Source: Fragum whitleyi (Eukaryota; Mollusca; Bivalvia; Cardiida; Cardiidae). Taken from it: a stretch of DNA of 64,000 nt. A program made the translations under genes and the position numbers. Below, piece by piece: positions 59,137 through 64,000 of this stretch. Location of the stretch: positions 94,351,232 to 94,415,231 of the forward strand of contig OX411544.1 of assembly GCA_948146395.1 (NCBI GenBank), in the 5' to 3' direction. Each line of letters opens with the position of its first letter. Positions within the stretch are counted from its first letter, which is position 1. The notes beneath the pieces are model-generated. The model was not told where the DNA came from. It saw nothing but the letters and a program-made list of their open reading frames with translations, and did not search any database.

Positions 59137-59394
59137 TAGACTGTACTTTGTTAAAATATGAGCCAATTTTATCCAACCGTCACGCAGTTGCTTGTTCTGT
59201 ACGAAATGACCCTTTCCATAATGTTTTGGCTATACCGCTATAGCAATGACGGTATTATGTTGCTTAACTGCTTGTGCTCATAAATGGTTTCATTTTGATA
59301 TACAGTATACCTGTACATACTGCTTTTTCTTGGGAAATGAAGTGCCCTTAAAATTGGGCCTCAGACACTTTACATGAACCTTAACATTAATCGG
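59137..59394 (+). repeat. Dispersed repeat L, copy 2
   Basis: Matches 40258-40512 at roughly four of five positions by eye, with no long indels. Confidence 0.75.
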
Positions 59395-60220
59395 ACTGCC
59401 TCGTTTCGTGTTTATAATTTCTACTTTCCTATAGGAATTGTATATTCCAATTCAAAAAAAAAATGGGAAATCTGAACAGTCATTATTTTTTAATATTACT
59501 AGTCAAACTTTCAAGTTGATAAGTTACAAAGCACCTATTCAAGCTATGCTTACAATATTCCAGTCGCTCATTGACGGAAATACGATCGTCTTTCAATACT
59601 ACAACTAACAGGAATAGATACAATTAAAATGGCAGGTGGTTGTATTACACGGAGAGTTTGATTGATTTGAAAATCTCGTAAATTACTAAAAATTACTTCA
59701 AATATTTGACAAATAAAGAAGTTGGATATACTAATGATTGCAAACGTAATTGTGTAGAAATGTTTGGCTAAATTCTGTCACGATCTGTCATATATTTAAT
59801 TATCAAATGTAATATGATATTTGTATTTTAATCCTGGTTTTTTACCAATAAATGTTATATATTTCTAACTCATCTGTTTTCGAAAAACAAGTAAAGCTAT
59901 TGTCATTAGAATGGCGTCAATGTCGAATTCATTGTTGTTGTTATTGTTGTAGCTGTTATGGTCAGTGGTCGAGAAAGCTGTCGTTAATGCAGCGTTGTTC
60001 AATGTTGAAAGGAAAATACATATTCATATTTTGATTGGAACTCCACTCCCGAAAAAATATTCTATACCTGGGGATGTACAACTTCATCGCTAACTAACGA
60101 ATAAGCAAAATAATAAAAAAAGAAAAATAAATAAATAAATAGATAAAGGTCTCCAGGCTCGGCTGCAGATTCTGGATATTGAAAAAATAGATAAGGGGCA
60201 TTAATATTACAAAACTGCTT
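59395..60220. other. Unassigned stretch
   Basis: Nothing assignable; TTG-rich text at 59930-59950. Confidence 0.4.
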
Positions 60221-60608
60221 CCAGAGTTAACCCCTTTGAAATCATGTACAACTTTCGTGATGGACAACATACATATAAACGCTCCAAACTCAATAAAAAA
60301 TATAGAATCAACAACGCCATTCAAAATAAATAATGCAAGAAAAAATCGCAACTTCACTGACATAGTTCATATTGTAAGCGTCTGATAGATTCTTGAAGAA
60401 ATAGGAAGCTATTTAAGGAACTTGTACGCATATTTTATTAAAGAGAGGTGATTAATATCGCTTATTTTGTTCATCCTGAACAAAATTTGCGATATAGGAT
60501 AACCTCCCATTAAATTCACTCAAAACTCGCTCCTCGCACTCATTCAATTTCGTTCCAAATTATTTCCAAAATCATTCATCTTGTCAATTTCACGATAATG
60601 ATAACTGT
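60221..60608. mobile_element. MITE family F, copy 4
   Basis: Right end TTGTCAATTTCACGATAATG...AACTGT is clear. The palindrome GATTAATATCGCTTATTTTG...CAAAATTTGCGATAT is present. The left end (GAGTTAACCCC) is only weakly recognisable, so the start is approximate. Confidence 0.75.
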
Positions 60609-60986
60609 AAATTGTATTATCATCGGCTCGGTAAGTATGGGTGAAACAATAAAATAACCATTTTTTTATAGTGAAGGTCTTTTGAATGGGGTCAGTAGAA
60701 CAATGGAATAGATAATCTGAATTAATACCGAAACCACGCAATCGAAATTGGAGATTTCGACGATAACCAATCGATTTTCATTTAAATCTAGATCTACTTC
60801 AAAATCAATCAGTCCCACTCTGCAACCAGGAGGTCAGATTTCTGGGGAAGGTCGATATTTGTCCCATATAAACTGTTTTATTTGAAAGTCGAAAATATTC
60901 TATTAATTCAACCCTTATTGGGTAATAGAATTTCTGCAAAAATACTTTGTGGAAGCTATTTCGACTCTAGAAGAAAATGGTGTAAG

Positions 60987-61086
60987 TTTTTTTTTGTTTG
61001 TGTGTGTGTGTTTTTTTTTTTGTTTTTTTTTTTTTTGTGTTTTTTTTTTTGTGTGTGTGTGTTTTTTGTTTGTTTGTTTGTTTTTG
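60987..61086. repeat. Compound T/GT low-complexity tract
   Basis: Alternating T-runs and GT/GTTT repeats. The open frame through it is an artefact. Confidence 0.9.
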
Positions 61087-61284
61087 TTTTTCTTATCATT
61101 TTTTTAAATAGACTATTTCTTGGCTCATTATGGGAGAATCAAACAGGAATTGTTGGAGTCAAACCACTTCATTTTTATTTCATCTCCAGAAAAAAATACC
61201 ACTAACAGAATAGAATCCTTTGGTTACAAGGCAAACATATTGACAGACCGACACAATTTACTGAACGTTTAAATTAAATTCATT

Positions 61285-61510
61285 TGTGACCCGTTGCACG
61301 AATAGGGACCATTTTGGAGCTCTGTAAAATATATATTCAATCAAGAGATTGGGTCCACCATAGGCCACCTAGAGGTTGCATTTTAAAAATCTTTTCACTG
61401 GATGGTAGATTGGTCATTCTTGATTTAAAAATGAGCAAAGAGTGAAAAGTTTCGACCTTAGTCGATTCAGCGCACTGCCCAGAAGGTCCATTTTCGCTTG
61501 ACGGGCCACA
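61285..61510 (-). mobile_element. MITE family I, reverse copy
   Basis: TGTGACCCGTTGCACGAATA at left, TTCGCTTGACGGGCCACA at right, with an internal CATAGGCCACCTAGAGGTTGC. The hairpin region is partly deleted. Confidence 0.8.
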
Positions 61511-62209
61511 TTTATTTGTTTTCCGAATAGAATTATTCATTCCGTGCCCCGGTTTACGACGAAGAGCGTATCTAGACAAATCAGGAAAGAAAAATCAGCA
61601 AGGAATAAAAGCAATCGATCTCAAATCAATGTAAAAGTGATTAATATAAATATATGATAGATTTGTAATTTCTACCCTGATTTATATTAAAATCTAGCTA
61701 GGACTTTGTATTAATCCGCTCCACGTATTCATATAATGTGGTAAGGTTTTTATTTTCAAACCTCCATGAAAAAAACTCTCTTCATCTATGAATAACAAAA
61801 GAAAGAACAATGTCGGTTTTTTTCATCTTTTCAGCGTTTCTTACGCCAGTATTTATGAAACTGCACACAAAACAACTATTTATTGACCAATCACATTTTA
61901 TCTATCTATGTGATGTCTTATTTGATCTATGGTTGATGGCGGTTCACGTTTGATGTAATGTCGTGTTTATTGGGTGCACCATGCTATTCTGGGAAGAAAT
62001 CTTCGGCAGCTCAAAGTTACCGTCCGTGTTACTTTCGATAAGGAATCTTTCTGTAGTTAAAGAGTTCTACGGTTTTATGGTGTTGCCCAACTTGCTGGAA
62101 ATTCACGTCTTGTCCAGTAAATGATCAAAATTATTATCACGGATCTTATTCTCTCTCATTCTGTTGTTTTGTAAGGCAGTGTATCTCGGGATCTTTTGAA
62201 TTTCGTTTG

Positions 62210-62409
62210 AATGGGGTTTTACGCCGCTATCAACAATCTTTCGGTTATATACTAGCGGCTGGAGCACCTAACAATGAATTCATGGTTTTATCACACCAGT
62301 GATACCATAACATCCTTTCCTAGCCTCCGGCTTATATCCCAATTAGGTTTACGATTATCAACCCATTGGTGTGAGAGGAATATTTGGAAAGATGAGTGCC
62401 ACCGTTATG
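62210..62409 (-). mobile_element. tRNA-SINE, head lost
   Basis: GTTTGAATGGGGTTTTACGC, TCCTAGCCTCCGGC and TTATCAACCCATTGGTG match the reference body. It stops after GAGTGCCACCGTTA, just inside the head. Confidence 0.85.
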
Positions 62410-62609
62410 TAGGCTGAGATCAGCCTGCAAAGACTTGCAGTCTGATCAAAGCATACCCTGTCTGCTTACAACTAGTTTTTTTTTATAGGAAAAGTAGGAC
62501 AATTTTGAGTCAAACTGGTAGAAATGTCCCAAGGTTAAAAATTGTCTAAAACAAAATTCGAAATTAAAAAGGATAATTGTTAAGATTTGCCATTTAAATG
62601 GATACGCAG

Positions 62610-62882
62610 CAAGGGCGTTACTACAATTACGCAAGTGCGTAAAACAATTAAATCACATTGAAAAAATTGATTAAGGATAAACCATCATACATACAGCTTA
62701 TTCAAGCTGTAGTAACGATGTTTTGATTATTAACCAACGCTCCATTCGTACTAACTCAAAAAAAGGGAGGCTGGGTGGGGTATATTTATCTTTTGTCAAA
62801 GTCCAAATATCGCCCTTATCCAATACATTCTATTGTTGTCGTCTTCTGAGTGCGTATAAATTTCACACTCCTGGTTACGCCT
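62610..62882 (-). mobile_element. MITE family J, copy 5
   Basis: CAAGGGCGTTACTACAATTACGC to CTGGTTACGCC with the hairpin CAGCTTATTCAAGCTG. ATCTTTTGTCAAAGTCC corresponds to the TTTGTCACAG segment of other copies. Confidence 0.85.
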
Positions 62883-63078
62883 TTGCGCATATGCACGTTA
62901 TATGGTCGAAATCCTAAATTTTTATCGAAAACGATATTGAGCAAATTGTACGTGTTATTGTTGTTGTTGGTGGTGGTGTTCTTCTCCGTATTAAGATTAT
63001 AAATGAAATAGATCATTTTGTTGCAAACTTTTGCTGATGTATGTTGGCCTTCACTATTTTGGTGAAATAGGACATATA

Positions 63079-63320
63079 GAATTAACAGCATCGTGAAATT
63101 GGCAAGGTGAATGATTTTGGAATGAAATTGAATGAATGCGAAGAGTGATTGAAATTAAAGGGAAATAATCCAATATTGCAAATCTGGTCCAGAATTAACG
63201 TAATCAGCGATATTTATTACCTCCTTTAATTAAATGCTCATATAAGCTCTTAAAAAAGCTTCCTCTTTCTCCAAGAATTAGAATCAAATAGACACTCGTT
63301 ATTTCAATGATGTACATCGC

Positions 63321-63352
<32 letters not shown>

Positions 63353-63473
63353 TCTAGCTATATTTACTTTGAATGCAGTTGTTGATCTTTTCTTTTTTGA
63401 TGATTTTGGAGCGTATTTGGGTGAGTGTTTGGAATGAATGAATGGAATGAATGCCAATTTCACGATGGAACTG
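63079..63473. mobile_element. MITE family F, copy 5 (both ends)
   Basis: ATTAACAGCATCGTGAAATTGG at left and CCAATTTCACGATGGAACTGT at right, 395 bp. The palindrome is present but decayed. A T-run of ~31 bases (63321-63351) has expanded inside it. Confidence 0.85.
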
Positions 63474-63572
63474 TATTATTGGAATGTCGTCAACGAAAGA
63501 AAATCGTATTGCAAATGTGAAGAAAACTTATCGTGCAAAGCCCGCATTCGCCCTGATGACATGTATCTGAAT

Positions 63573-63733
63573 TTAAGGTAATGGACCCGTAATAGTTCCG
63601 CAACGTTTCGGAAGTTATGAACTTTAATAGTGCTAACCGAGGTTTCCTAAAATTTCATAAGGAACCTCGCTTAACATTGTGAAAGATCATGTGTTCCGAA
63701 ATGCTGCGGAATTATTGCGGTCCACTACCTTAA
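63573..63733. mobile_element. MITE family K, copy 3 (TTAA to TTAA)
   Basis: TTAAGGTAATGGACCCGTAAT to GCGGTCCACTACCTTAA, a 161-bp palindrome with ACCGAGG/CCTCG near the tip. The outermost TTAA on each side may be the target duplication. Confidence 0.88.
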
Positions 63734-64000
63734 TGTACTTGATGCACTCGACCAAACACGAAAGCAAATTGTCGGTTAGAAATTTCGTAGCTATATATAC
63801 GACATTTGAATCATCACACTAATGAAACTCAAGATATAGCTATGATGATTTGGAATCAAACTGGAATTAAATTCAGTATATTTATACGAGATGTAATAAC
63901 GTTACGTGAACACAATTCAATACCCGCGCGTTGATTACATATTCAACAATAGAAGAATTCTCCTAAACTTTCTTTTGATCTTTGATCGATTAGCCTGATC

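Noticed and set aside
60882..61205. 107-codon Phe/Val/Cys-rich frame resembling a membrane protein
   Set aside because: Created by the T/GT low-complexity tract.

Overview
The window is A+T-rich metazoan genomic DNA with very little host coding sequence. It most resembles a marine bivalve mollusc. That call rests on three things: tRNA-headed SINEs whose body ends in a GATT-type tetranucleotide tail, pearl/Helentron-like elements with ~154-bp core repeats, and many palindromic MITEs. No species is claimed. The only host gene fragment I can support is the last coding exon of a C-type lectin-domain gene (1428-1630, + strand). Its upstream exons would lie left of the window or were not found.

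Layout. 1-1.7 kb: two SINEs and the lectin exon. 1.7-11.4 kb: dense short inverted-repeat elements (families named here H, I, A, B, C, plus a hAT-like element) and the 3' end of a Helentron-like element. 11.8-15.4 kb: a minus-strand non-LTR retrotransposon (CR1/L2/Jockey-like) interrupted by a second, different non-LTR element and by a full-length SINE. The target duplications and the rejoining reading frame order these events. 15.5-17.1 kb: a pearl/Helentron-like element with seven ~154-bp unit boundaries, inside a charged, coiled-coil-like coding relic. 17-25 kb: MITE families H, J, K, I and F plus a truncated SINE. 25.6-26.9 kb: a perfect (AT)76, a Penelope-like element C-terminus (GIY-YIG nuclease), a (GA)n run and a 200-N assembly gap. 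27-37 kb: a ~880-bp fold-back element, further MITEs, SINEs with other tRNA-like heads, and a perfect G-quadruplex motif. 37-42 kb: mostly unannotatable sequence. 42-45 kb: a palindromic element split by a 1,257-bp fold-back with TTTAA target duplication, then a second pearl/Helentron-like copy. 45-64 kb: more copies of H, I, J, K and F, a TIR element at 54 kb, a 44-bp minisatellite and two more SINEs.

No operon-like or pathway organisation exists here; the window is a stratified graveyard of mobile elements. The most unusual signal is structural. Five palindrome families that otherwise share no sequence end in the same hairpin tip, a short GC clamp with tandem G.A mismatches (5'-CGAGGC-N3/4-GCCGAG-3' or close variants). 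One chimeric junction falls exactly at such a tip. Family names A-N are local labels; no database search was possible.
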